A stretch of DNA of 64,000 nucleotides from Cenococcum geophilum 1.58 (GCA_001692895.1 KV748195.1:2407897-2471896), one strand, 5' to 3'. Positions 11,901 to 23,069 are shown, numbered from the stretch's first letter. Made by a program: numbers and translations. Notes: generated by a model not told the origin, from the sequence alone.

Positions 11901-12020
11901 AAGCCCTATTATATACCTCGACGCAACTTCCTGTCGCCTTAATAGCTAACGACCCTAGCCTAATATTAAGATAAGGTAAATAGGCAACTTAGCTTTTAGA
12001 CAGCCCCAACAGTGCAGTAT
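8961..12020. other. RIP-degraded DNA with unrecognised minus-strand frames
   Basis: No intact gene. Two minus-strand stretches keep a coding look: about 10660-9800 (one frame in which most stops could be former Gln/Arg/Trp codons) and about 11150-10720, where a Lys/Glu-rich, possibly coiled-coil frame contains KVDNRINNLRS- and NEIYTLKRGG-like strings. I do not recognise either protein. The rest (8961-9800 and 11150-12020) shows nothing I can name. Confidence 0.35.
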
Positions 12021-12024
12021 TTAG

Positions 12025-12395
12025 AGGCGTTTATATAAAGTTGTAAACTAGAACTGGAAGCTAATAATAACCTCCTAATAACGCCTTACCTAGCAGGAAT
12101 AGCATTATATAATTTACTCTTAACGCCTACCCTTTACGGAGTAGAACACTGCTTAAGCAGTAGACTTATCTTAGCCAGTTAATCTTATATACTTACTCCC
12201 TATCTATAGCAAAGGAGCTATTAGCGCGTTATAGGGTAGTTTAATTAGCATTCTAGCTAAGCCCTTTATAAGCGCTCCGCCTTATATAGGCGGTATAATA
12301 ACTTTTATTAATCTGCCTTGCGTTAAGGGAGGACTTATATTTAAGACGCTAAGTAGTTAGTACTTAGAGGTATATAGACTTATACCCTTATTTAT
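12025..12395. repeat. Dispersed ~370-bp repeat D1, copy 1
   Basis: Closely matches 16893-17265 in direct orientation, from TTTAGAGGCGTTTATATAAAG to TACTTAGAGGT. Shared landmarks include GCAGGAATAGCATTATATAA and AAGCGCTCCGCCTTATATAG. Differences are mostly transitions. No TG..CA tips or target duplication could be fixed, so its class is open. Confidence 0.75.
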
Positions 12396-12869
12396 ACGTT
12401 CTACCGCGTCCTTATTTCTATAAGTAGTCGGTTTACTTTTTACTTATTATTTATCTATTAAAACACTCTATCTTCTCCTTTTTTTACTAACTATTCTGTC
12501 TAGTCATTAACGTTAATCCTCTTATCCTCTATAACAACTATTCTAGAATTTGCTCTAGATCCCCGCTTATAAAATTAACTAAAAAAAAAGCTAAAAACAC
12601 CATTGTAGATTTAAGGCGTTGGTATTGGCCTGAGTACTATTAGACTTCTTAGTCTTTACTATATATAGGTGCCCTCTAGACTATAAAATCGCCCTTCTCT
12701 ATTGTGCTCTTTTTAGGAACAATTAAAACTATACTTATAATGGTATATTTAGATCTAGCAACACTCTTAAAAGCCTATTAAGCAGCCTAGACAAGGTCTA
12801 ATAATAAACAACCCAATAAAGAGGCTAGTATAGGCCTGCAAAACCCCTTACATCTTAAGCTAATAATTA

Positions 12870-14265
12870 AGGAAAGGTAGAAAGTAGCTTTAAAGCGTAA
12901 TATACCTACTAAGGATTAGGTTCGTGCTGTCTTATTTAGCTTATAAATAAATATACTTCTTCTTACCATTCCCGTTGGCTTTATAGTTAATTATCTTTAT
13001 ATTAACGGTATTACCATACTTATTATTAACTTTATTACCATTATTCCGCTTGCTATAATGCTTATTTACGCTACTAAAGAGATTACGCTCCGCGCCGGTA
13101 ATATATTAGGTGGTCTTTTAAACGCAACTTTTAGGTACGTTTCTCCGCTTTTTATTTATCCTAATATTATCTAACATTTGGCGTAGAAACGCTGTTAAAT
13201 TAATTATTTCTATTTTAGCCCTAATTAAGAGCCAGATTACTATTGTCAAAACTTCCTTAATTAGTAGTATGCTTTTAAATTTACTCCTTATCCTTAGTAT
13301 ATGCTTCTTCTTTAAAGGCATTAACCGGATGGAACAATATTTTAATATAATAGTAGCAAATACTATAGCCAGTCTTCTAGCTCTGTCTATTAGCAGTCTA
13401 ATTATTCTAACCGCCCTCTACTCTATACTATTAAGTAAGTTTAATAACAGCTTTAGACCTATAATAGATACTAACCCACGTAGCTATAAGCCTTAATAGC
13501 TCTACACTTAATCGGGAGCTTTCCCGCGGAATAGCTATTATCCTTCTAATTATATATGCTTACTACCTTATATTTAATTAAAGTTATATACCGAAATGTG
13601 TAATACTCTAAGCCAAAGGGCTCCTAAGTGTAAATCCTCCTAAGTTAAGCAGGATTTAAACGTAGAAAAGGAAAACAATGAGATTAAGGTGCCCAAATTA
13701 ATAATCTAGGGTGCAATTATAACCCTTAAATTCTCTACCGCGTTAGTCGCCTTCTATTCCGAGTTTATAGTTAATAGCATTAGTAATGTTACGGCAAGCG
13801 GCACTGTCTCTATTACTTTTATTGGTCTTATCCTACTTCTAATTATTAGGAACGCTGCTAAGTATATAATAGCGGTTATAGTAGCTTATAAGAATAAAAT
13901 AAGCCTAGTAATTAATATTGCTATTAGATCTAGCATATAAATCGCCCTTCTAGTTCTCACCTTTATTATTATACTTAGTTAAACTATAGGCTAGGATTAT
14001 ATAATACTTTTATTTAATACCTTTCTAATTGCTATTTTATTTATTACCGTACTTCTAGTAAACTATCTTATCTAAAATAGTAAATCTAGTAAGTTTTCCT
14101 TTCTATATAGGTAATCTACTCCAACTAATACTAAAATAGACTAGCTTAAAGGCGTTCTTATTATAGCAATCTATGCTATTATTATAGTTACTAGCTAGTT
14201 TTATCTAAAATAAGTTTTAGATCCTCTCTATCCTACTTAATTTAAGCCTTTAATTACTATCTTAC
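12870..14265 (+). pseudogene. Ca2+/H+ exchanger (Vcx1/CAX family) pseudogene
   Basis: Plus-strand frames follow the CAX cation/proton antiporter, a vacuolar calcium exporter with about 11 membrane helices. Seen in order: LLLTIPVGFI near 12950-12985, INFITIIPLAIMLIYATKEI near 13020-13085, the first repeat motif GGLLNATF at about 13110-13133, an intron (13135-13186), then NAVKLIISILALIKSQI, SMLLNLLLILSICFFFKGI and YFNIIVANTIASLLALSI (13188-13420). After a degraded loop the second half follows: EFIVNSISNVTASGT near 13760-13800, the second signature IRNAAKYIIAVIVAYKNK near 13850-13895, and helices to about 14210. The conserved helix Glu/Gly residues are changed to Lys/Arg by G-to-A transitions. 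The N-terminal cytosolic part before 12870 is not recognisable. Broken by many stops; certainly not functional. Confidence 0.85.
13135..13186 (+). other. Retained 52-bp intron of the exchanger relic
   Basis: Starts GTACGT, has a CTAAC branch-point-like box at 13171-13175 and ends GCGTAG. Removing it joins the two halves of the conserved NATF-G/R-NAV motif in frame. Length and boxes are typical for filamentous ascomycetes, so the copy derives from genomic DNA, not from a processed transcript. Confidence 0.8.
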
Positions 14266-15938
14266 TCCTCTATTAGTGTCGACCAGTTTCCATTACCTAG
14301 AGCTAAATAGTATTTTATAAGCTATATATATAGCTTTCTAGCAAGCCTTAGGCTAATCTTCTTGTATCTATTAAGCCGTCCAGGTTGGCTAGAATGTTGC
14401 TTTCTTTTATCTTCTCTTAAAAAAAAAAATTTTCTTTTTAAGTCGTTGCAAAGTTTATAGGGGTCTTTATGCGCACTAGTATCCCTTAACCCATTAATAG
14501 AGGGAAGGCCTATATATAAACACCAATGAGCACGGCCACTAAATCCTATTGATTTAATTGGTAGGCTCTTATTAATAACCTACGTGCCTAAGTTAATAGG
14601 TTAAAGTTATATAAGCATTATATAAAGCTTTATATAGAGCTTTATATAGAGCCTCTATAGAGCTTCGTGTAGAGGTAGAATTATGGCCTTTATCGCAACA
14701 ACTTCCTCTTAACGTCGCGCGGGTATAAGGAGCTGAGGATCTTATAACTTATAGAGTAGGCTTTTCTCTATAATTCGGTGTAATTTTAATGTTAATAGGT
14801 ATTGTAGGAGGGTAGATCAATTTCGTCAAAGTTAATAAGGTCTTCTTATATATAAACTGTATTTAGGTTTCCCACAAATCTCGCCAAAGTCCCTTAGACT
14901 AAGAAAACGATTACTATCCTAAATTAGCTTAGCGGACGGTGCGGATATTCCTATATCTATATAATCGGTTTCTTAGTCTAAGCTTCTAAGGTAAGGACTA
15001 AGCGAGTTATAGGGCGGCTAACTTATCGCTGCTAAGCATATAAAGGTGGAGGACTTATAAGCTTACTATAAGCGAGTTCTTAACTTCAATTTAACGTATA
15101 TATAAACGATAACGAGATACTCTTAATATGGAAGTAACTAAATAGAAAAACAATACCGAGCTAAGGAAATCCTAATTGGCGCCTTAATTCTTAACGCTAG
15201 AAAACAAGAACGTGATTACGAAAATCTTTTCTTATAAGAAATTTCTCATTTCTTTAGCTTCTTGGAGGCTCTATCTACGGTATAATCCGCCTTTCTTTTA
15301 CGTATCCCTCTCCTTAATAGATCTTCTAAATAATCACCTAGCGCCTTTTCTAGTTGGTCTCTTTGCTTATATAGTTTACCCCTCTAAGCTATCTCTATTA
15401 TAATATCTTTAAGCGGTTTATATATCCTAGTATAACAACAGAGGTGACGTGGGTTCTCAGTATAGTATAATACGAGTTTCTTATACGGTATACCCGTGGG
15501 TAAAACCTAAATAGAATATTAGTATACTACTATAATAGGACTATATATAGATATAACTAATCTATATCTAGGGTTTTAGAGACGCTTTAAGTCCTCTATT
15601 ATATAGCAAGTTAGCAACTACAATAAGAGATACTTTAGTTGCCCGTCTGAAATTATAGCATTAGAAATTGTTAATATTTTAATTAGGGGAGGTATATCTC
15701 TAAGGAAGTTTATAGGATTAGCTAAACTATTCTCTACTTAATTATTAGTATTGCTAAATAATATATAGGTGTTTTATAAACATACCTAAAGGTACCGGCA
15801 AACCTTTAATATAAACCTCTTTTAGTTAAGGTAAGTCTGTTTTAGCCTCGCTATAGCTCTCTATTAGCTTAGGTAAGACTCTTTTAGTTTTACTGCGGCC
15901 TTCTAGGCTCTTAAGGTAATTAGTATACATTTCCGTAT
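14266..15938. other. Degraded stretch, no gene named
   Basis: Holds a short A/T palindrome near 14420-14440, three 14-bp TTTATATAGAGC-like tandem units at about 14625-14665 that resemble the satellite at 42.1-42.6 kb, and a minus-strand coding-looking frame from about 16500 down to 15180 that continues across the solo LTR at 15939. That frame has KRPTRKGAR- and EAKEMRNFL-like strings, but I cannot assign it. The 63-codon plus frame at 15212 overlaps it and is probably a shadow. Confidence 0.35.
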
Positions 15939-16193
15939 TGTAAGGGTTATTTTGGCCCTTACTCGGCTGCATCGCCTAGGGGCTCTTAGGGGTCGCCAAG
16001 GCTAGCCTTCGGCTAGCCCTTGGCACCTCCTTATAAGCACCTCAGGCTTGCAGCCCTTCCCTCCTCATCGGTTCGTCTCCGTACGAGGCTATTGCCTACT
16101 CTTTACCATATCGTCCTCTTCTATCGACTCCCTATGTAACTCATGCTCGGCTTGCCTACTCCCTACCGTACACCCTAGCAATACTGCCTTACA
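15939..16193. mobile_element. Solo LTR (family S1), with TSD CGTAT
   Basis: 255 bp, tips TGTAAGG..CCTTACA, flanked by a perfect duplication CGTAT (15934-15938, 16194-16198). Inverted copy of the LTR at 7735-7990, with only a handful of differences. The open frame at 16048-16239 runs through it and out into the flank and is not a gene. Confidence 0.93.
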
Positions 16194-16892
16194 CGTATCT
16201 TCTTATATATTACCCTCTATATTGTCGTCAATTTTATAAGAGTTGACCTTATTAAGTGTTTAAGTAGGCGTATAAGGTATCTATTTCTACATAGGGTCGG
16301 AAAGCTATAATTGTTTCTTCTTCCTACTAGTAGATGCTATATCTTTATTATTAATGCGATTTTAGGATAATTTAAGGTTTCCAGCAAGTTAATAAACAGG
16401 TATATTATCTTTGGGACGATAGTATATTATAATGTTTTTATAAGTACCGATTAAGGACCTATAGGTTATATTAGCAACGTATCTAAGCTTCGTTAAGGTA
16501 ATATATATAATATCTAGTATTCTTATAAAGATAGTAAGGGATATATAGTCAAGAGGTCAGATTTAAAGGTAAGTTAAATTAATGGCATATAAAAGCTAGG
16601 AGCACGACATTTATATTCTATTTCTCTCCCAGGGCGGAGTTAGGACAGAAGGTAGAAGGAAAAGGCAAAGTATACTAGCCGCCCTTTTTTACTTTATATA
16701 GTGTCTGTAGTACAATATTTAGTGGCTATAATTACTCTTAGCTTATATATTATCTGCACCCAAGACTATAGGCGCCTAAAGTGATCTATAAGTAAAGCAT
16801 TAAGTAAGGCATTATTAGGGGTAGCCATTGGCTAAGCTATTACTAAATTTAAATAGTTAACAATTCCCAATAGACGATATATGCCTTAGTAG
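16194..16892. other. Degraded stretch between solo LTR and repeat D1
   Basis: Contains the right-hand part of the unassigned minus-strand frame noted for 15180-16500; otherwise nothing recognised. Confidence 0.35.
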
Positions 16893-17265
16893 GGTTCAGA
16901 GGCGTTTATATAAAGTTATAAACCAAAATCAGAAGTTAACAATAACCCCTAATAACGCCTCTCTTAGCAGGAATAGCATTATATAATTTACTTCCAACGC
17001 CTATCCTTCCCGGGGCAAGATACTGCCTAAGCAGTAAACTTATCCTAGCCAGTTAATCTCGTATATTAACCCCCCATTTATGCTAAAGGAGCTATTAGTG
17101 CCTTTAGGGTAGTTTAATTAGCATTCTAGCTAAGCCCTTTATAAGCGCTCCGCCTTATATAGGTGGTAATTAACTCCTATTAATCTGCCTTACGTTAGGG
17201 GAGATCTTTTACTTAAAGCGCTAAGCAGCCGGTACTTAGAGGTCCATAGGCTTATTCTATATCCT
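16893..17265. repeat. Dispersed ~370-bp repeat D1, copy 2
   Basis: Direct-orientation partner of 12025-12395, same landmarks. The 4.9-kb spacing could suggest an LTR pair, but no polypurine tract, primer site or target duplication supports that. Confidence 0.75.
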
Positions 17266-18235
17266 AATAACATTGACCACAATTTCTTCTTAAGTGGTAT
17301 TTGCAAACCTAAGTACCTACAAGCGCAGCGTCCCTAAATTATCAGCTAGTAAGTAGACGTTTATAGATAGAGAAACCAACTTTAGAAATAACGGCAACGT
17401 AGAGGCGTTAGCTAGTTTGGAAAGTGACTAAGAATAGGACGTAAAGACATTATATAACGGAGAAAATGGTTTTAGCACTAAAGATTAAGAAATAGGGGCA
17501 GATAGTAATAAAGAGATGTCGAGCAATAAGGCCATATAGGCGACGGTTGGATATAATAGCCTTGGCTTTATAGTCTTAAATCTATAAGTATAGGATATAA
17601 ATATAAAGAAGATTTCTAATAAAAGCTAGTAAAAGGGTTAAAACTTTAGCCTCTTTTCGTTTAGCCTATTGCGAAATAAAATAATATTTTACTATTCCTA
17701 CTAGAGTCTCTACCCGCTTAACTTATAGCAAGCTATAAAGCATTCGCGATAATTTATGCTTTCACTCAGATAAATTTATTCACTACCTTAAAAGCAATAA
17801 TAGAAGGCAAATCTATGCTAACGACCTAGAATTTTTTAAATTTCTTATGGACTAGGGACGTATGCCACGTTAGCAACTATTAGTCGTGTTTAAGACTATA
17901 GTACTTATAAATTTATATCTTAAGGATATAAACATATTTTTTATAGTGTTTTCTTTTTATTTAAATTATTTCTCTACTTATAGTATATAGCGGTTGTTTA
18001 TCTATTCCGGTATAGTAGGGAGGGGTAGTTAGGTTATATAAGGGGGCTTAAACTTATAGCTACGCTTATAGGGCTGTTTATATAGGAACTTCTCTAAGTA
18101 TATATAAGGGGTCTTTATCTAGAAACTTCTTTAATATTTCTAGATCTAGGACTTATATATTTCTTTTTTTTATAGTTCTGGTATTTTCTTAATATTTACT
18201 TCCTATTTATATACTAAGCGTTAATAGAGGGCGCT
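17266..18235. other. Degraded stretch, nothing recognised
   Basis: A plus frame at about 17380-17640 is fairly open and Asn/Ser/Glu-rich, but shows no known domain. Confidence 0.3.
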
Positions 18236-18239
18236 AGGT

Positions 18240-18860
18240 TGGATCACCCTGCTTATACAATTACTCTACTTATATAATTACCTAGCTCGCATAATTACCT
18301 AGTTTTTATAATTACCTAGCTTATACGATTACTTAGCTTATATAATTACCGAGTTCGCACAATTACCTAGCTCGCACAATTAACTAGTTTGCATAATTGC
18401 TTAGCTCGCATAATTACCTAGCTTATATAATTGCCCGGCTCCTATAAACACTATACTTATACGGTTACTTAGCTTATACAATTACCTAGCTTATAGGATT
18501 GGCCAGCTCCTATAAGCATTTAGCTCGCATAATTACCTAATTCGCATAATCGCCTAGCTTATACGATTACCTAGCTTATAGAATTACCTAGCTTCTACAA
18601 GTACTATACTCGTATGATTACCTAGCTTGTAGGATTAGCCAGCTCTTATAAGTATTTAGCTTATATAATTGCCTAGCTCACAGGATTAAAGCCACGAAGT
18701 TATTAAACCTATTAATACCCTATTTATACGCTAGGCATTAATTAAAGGGTGCTAGGTTAGACCACTCTACTTATACAATTACCTAGCTTATAGGATCCCC
18801 GGCTTTTATAAGCCCCTAGCTCCCACAACCTCCTAGCTTATAGAACCGAAGCTATAGCCG
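18240..18860. repeat. 18-bp minisatellite (AATTACCTAGCTYRYAYA)
   Basis: About 30 units of 18 bp, many RIP-changed, in two blocks. Each block is introduced by a similar leader (GCATTAATTAAAGGGTGCTAGG at 18735 resembles GCGTTAATAGAGGGCGCTAGG at 18210), so a longer unit including the leader was duplicated. Because 18 is a multiple of three, frames through it repeat every six residues; no gene is implied. Confidence 0.85.
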
Positions 18861-18869
18861 CTAAATCCG

Positions 18870-21540
18870 TTAAGATCCTAGCTATATATTTAGAGGACGC
18901 TACGCCTAACTACCCAGCTCGCTCTTTTTATAAAATTCCTTAATTAATCAATAGTACCTATTCGGAAAATGTGTCCTAATGTCTTTCTATAATATAAATC
19001 TCTTATTACATAATTCTACGAGGAGATCCTCTTCCTTAACTATTTATACCGGCTCTTTAGCGCAAAGAAGATTGCTATAATGGCGCTAATATACACCCGG
19101 TGTTCTCCCCTATAGGTCTTTTATAATATTATCCTATAATAAAACTAAAAGCGATACTTAGTGACCTAGCTTTATAAGGATTTAATCTTCGCTAGGTATT
19201 TATATAGTTTAAGACTAAAGCTCCCGCAAGGCTTTATTTACAATAATAATCTTTAAAAATGTTAGTAAAGCTATTAGAAGTTGTATCTAAAAAAAGAAAC
19301 TAACCGGCGATATACGCTAAAACTCTATATCTAGATTATAGGGTTATAAGAGATCCCACGTATTATTTAACCTAGCAAATGTAAGTAATATATAGCCTTA
19401 GTAGGATAAGGTATAAGACGTATAGGATTAGGTATATCTCCGAAATTTAAGCTAGTAAATACGGTACCTATTTAGCAATATTTATAAATAGAAACCTGTC
19501 CTGCCTTAAAAAGTATATAATAGCTTTCTCTTTATTTATCTATTTACTACTTACTCCGGCATTACAAAAAAGGCTATAATATTTTTACTTATAAACTAAT
19601 ATTGGTCTATTAAACTTAGATAAAATACTATCCCAACTATTGCTATCCTTAAAAGTCGTATTTATTAACTTAAATTGTTGCTTAATTAATTAAGACTTAT
19701 ATATAGATATCGGGGGCTTATTGTTCGTATAAGGGCTAGTTAAGTTACACTTTATAAAGTATTAGTAGAGTCTTATTAGGGAAAGGCTAATAGTGTAAAC
19801 TAATAGTCTGGGTAGTTTTTAGAGAGCTAAGTTAATTAATATTAAGCGGGTAATCGGTGCTAGTAGCTCTAAATTAACTATTATTAGTAAAAACCCCGCT
19901 AGACGCTAAACCGGTCGCTCTTCTTAACTCATCAGAAACACCCATAAAGCAAACTCCGCCATCTGGACCAACAGACCCTATTAACCTTAAAAGTAATAGT
20001 AATGGATTATATTGCTAGAGTAACTAATTAAAGTGCATCTTATATTAAAGCTATAAGAGGTATAATAGGAGCGTTAGCAGTAATTAGGAGGACTTTTAGC
20101 GGAATATATCCATTTAATAGAGCACTAGGCGGTTAATAAATGCAATAACGCCACTAATATAACTCCTCCTTAATACACAAGCACTACAATTTCAAGAATT
20201 TTAGACGTATGTACGTAAATTCACATTATAGTATAAGTAGATTTATTTAAAGACTAGAGGATTAATTTTAATTATATACTAAAATCTCAACTCTAAACTA
20301 AATATAAATAACTACTATTAAAGGTCTATAATATTAACAAATAGATATAGCTTCTATAAGAAAGTACTATGTATACCTTTCTCTTTAATATGGCCCTGTA
20401 AGTCTTTGAGAATCTCCTAGATTATAGTCTATAATTTAATTAAAATAGATACTTATAGGAGATATTAAATATACTTAGACTTATAATGCGTTAGAGCGAT
20501 TATATATTAACTTAGAGAAAGTAGATATATAGATAATATCCTATACTTTTTGCTCTCTAGTTCTTTTATAAAGAATACTAAGGAAATCCTATAAAGGCTT
20601 AGGGAACGAACGAATCATTTTATAAAAGAGTATATTTACAGTCCTCTTATAAGTCGGAGTCTTATCTATTAAAGTCTTATTTAGGCAAGTGCTGAGAATT
20701 TCACTTAATATTATATTATTAAGTGTTTAGGGGACTTGTCGGTATTGTATATATATAAGATTTACCAAACCCCTAAATGCCCTTTACTAGTTATTTAGGC
20801 CCTTAGTGATTTACTTAAACAATAAACTAATACCAGGACGCTTAAAATTGTTTAACTTAAAAGGTGTTATTTTTTAGCTTTGCGAGCTCTCTATAGAACT
20901 AATCCTAGTAATAGAAGACGCCTTTTCTAGATCTACCTTAACAGATTATAGGGTATTCGCTTATTAATAAAGCTTAGTAATTAATGCACTATATCTAAAA
21001 TCTCGATCCTAATTGTAAGCGGCTCTTAAAGTGCTAATAATCTATATATTCTAGCAAGTTGCGGCTTTAATAAGCAGGCTAATAGTTAAATAGGTATCCA
21101 TATTAAAGCGTAAAGAGCGGCTATAAATAGTTAGCGGAAATAGGGCAAACCAGGGAATGGTTTAAAAGGAGCGGTAAAAATAGTAAAGTAGGGTAGTAAC
21201 AAATAAAAGATATAGAAGATGCGTTAAGGCAACCAATAAAGTAATAATAAAGGCAATTATATATCCCTAGCGTAACGGGGCGGAAATCAGCTCTATATAT
21301 TAGGTCTTTCCGTACCCTTTCCTTTAAATAGCATCCTTAGATATATTAAGGCGTCTTACTCTTTAGCTCCTTAAGGAAGAAATCGTTATAAATCGTAGTA
21401 AAGGAATCCTCTAATAGCAACGAGGCTTAGGGCATTCTGCGATAAAACGAGCTATATTACTAAATATTTCGCATTACACGCCTAATTAAGTTTACGACTT
21501 ATATTGCCTCCTATATTAGCTAAAAGAGAGATCTAGTTTT
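18870..21540. other. Degraded stretch with unassigned plus-strand frames
   Basis: Between about 19560 and 20190 a plus frame is comparatively open, and a short patch near 19925-19985 keeps many CA dinucleotides, unlike its surroundings. I do not recognise a protein. Nothing else seen. Confidence 0.3.
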
Positions 21541-21544
21541 TAAC

Positions 21545-21690
21545 TGCGCATTATAAGCAAAAGCGATATAGTTTGGAGGTTAATAATTACTACTACATTA
21601 GCGCAGCTCTATAGGGCCTTACGCTAATTATATCGCTAAAATCCAATATTGCGCACTTAATTTAAGCAATGTAATTAGCGTAAGGCTCTT
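21545..21690. repeat. Nested inverted repeats (possible fold-back or MITE relic)
   Basis: GCCTTACGCTAATTA at 21616-21630 is perfectly inverted at 21672-21686 (15-bp stem, 41-base loop). A second, imperfect inverted pair links about 21545-21570 with 21629-21655 (TATATCGCT and TGCGCA blocks). No target duplication could be assigned. Confidence 0.6.
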
Positions 21691-21984
21691 CTAAGTTTTG
21701 GGGGCTAAAGGCGCGCTAGCAATTTACTAGGGAATTAAGAGTAGAGGGGAACTATATACTTAACCACTCTTTTATCTTAATATAAATTATATAACTTATA
21801 ACCCACTATAATAAACTTTAGTATTATAGTAGCCCTAGATCTTATCCGCAATGCCTCTAATAAGCAGCTTTAACCTTATCTCCCTAATATTATATATACT
21901 ATTTAAAGGCTCTAGAAGCTTCCTATTAATACCTATTAATATTATCCGCCTCTCTTAGAGAATAAACGCGGCTACTATAATTTG

Positions 21985-22200
21985 CCCTATACTCCTCTAG
22001 GGAGTAAGAATACCTAGCCTTCTTTAAAGAATAAGGATATCGTTTAGCCTTTTCTAGGGAATAAGGATGATATTATCTAGCCTTCTCTAAGAAGTGTTTA
22101 GCCTTCTCCTAGGAATAAGGATGTTGTTTAGCCTTCTCTAGAGAGTAAGGATATCTAACCTTCTCTAGGGAGTATTTAGCCTTCTTTAGGGAATAAAGTT
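21985..22200. repeat. Minisatellite TAGCCTTCTCTAGGGARTAAGGAT
   Basis: Seven or so units of about 24-34 bp, each with CCTTCTCTAGGGA and often AGTAAGGAT or GTATT. Pyrimidine-rich on this strand. Confidence 0.8.
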
Positions 22201-22625
22201 ACTTCTCTACCTCCTCTTTTATCTAAATATATAAACCTACTTAACATATTATTAACGAACCTCCCTAAGATTAAGATATTCGTTAATATATCCATAGGGA
22301 AAGATCTAAAGGTTATTATTAGCAAACTAAAGTGGTTAAACGAATATCTCCTTATTAAGGATCTTATTGCTACTAACAGCAATTTATTAGATAACACTAT
22401 TTTTAAAAGCTTTTTAGCTAATAGACACTTACAAATTCTTTTAAGAAATAGTAATTAGAGTCTATGGGTACGTTAAGAATTAAAAGTTTAGTTAAAAGTT
22501 AAGCCGCTTTTATAAAGGGAGTCAGCCATATTATATTATTTATAAGAAGTATAGGATGTCACAACATTACTAAAGCGGCTTTAGCTATTGGATATAGAAT
22601 TAAGCTTTATATTATATTAAGACTT

Positions 22626-22726
22626 TATAAGAGTATATATATTAGGTCCCGCCGCGCTTATAACAAGTTCGCAAGCACTCTCAGTCTTTTTGGCCGTATG
22701 GCGACGTGGAGGCGGGCCACGTTACA
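22626..22726 (+). repeat. 5' LTR of the TRIM
   Basis: 101 bp. Differs from the right LTR at only a few transition sites (tip TG to TA, GCTTGCGAC to GCTTATAAC). Confidence 0.92.
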
Positions 22727-22968
22727 ATTGTGCTTGCGAACTTACTGGGGCCAGGTGTCGTGGGTTCGATCCCCATCAGTCACTTCGCTCTGGTACAGTC
22801 TAACACGCATCCGTGCGATAAGGCGGGTTGGCTAAGTCCGATCGCTTACGTTACTAGGGACTAACTAATATGGTAATACTCTTGGCGTTTAATCCCTGTG
22901 GCGCGAACGGGCCGCACAGAGGAATCCCTGCGAGCGCTCGAGGACGAGCGCGCAGAGGAGAGGGCAAT

Positions 22969-23069
22969 TGTAAGAGTATATATATTAGGTCCCGCCGCGC
23001 TTGCGACAAGTTCGCAAGCACTCTCAGTCTTTTTGGCCGTATGGCGACGTGGAGGCGGGCCACGTTATA
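22969..23069 (+). repeat. 3' LTR of the TRIM
   Basis: 101 bp, starts TGTAAGAG, ends GTTATA (RIP-changed GTTACA). Confidence 0.92.

Larger units (their letters stand above)
22626..23069 (+). mobile_element. TRIM element (miniature LTR retrotransposon), 444 bp, TSD GACTT
   Basis: Two 101-bp LTRs (22626-22726, 22969-23069; tips TGTAAGAG..GTTACA, each RIP-changed at one tip) flank a 242-bp non-coding interior. The whole is bracketed by a perfect GACTT duplication (22621-22625, 23070-23074). A polypurine tract AGAGGAGAGGG (22954-22964) precedes the right LTR. Right after the left LTR, 22730-22743 (GTGCTTGCGAACTT) is a perfect 14-base complement of LTR bases 22665-22678. The interior has a tRNA B-box-like GGTTCGATCCC (22763-22773). 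It is GC-rich and retains CA dinucleotides, unlike its surroundings. Small size below the usual RIP threshold may explain this. Confidence 0.93.

Noticed and set aside
7735..16193. A large DNA transposon with 255-bp terminal inverted repeats
   Set aside because: Each repeat has its own TG..CA-type tips and its own perfect 5-bp duplication (AAACC and CGTAT), so they are independent solo LTRs.
16048..16239. 63-codon plus-strand frame
   Set aside because: Lies mostly inside the solo LTR and crosses its target duplication.
12025..17265. An LTR element bounded by the 370-bp direct repeats
   Set aside because: No TG..CA tips, primer-binding site, polypurine tract or target duplication could be placed, and the interior holds a host-type gene relic.
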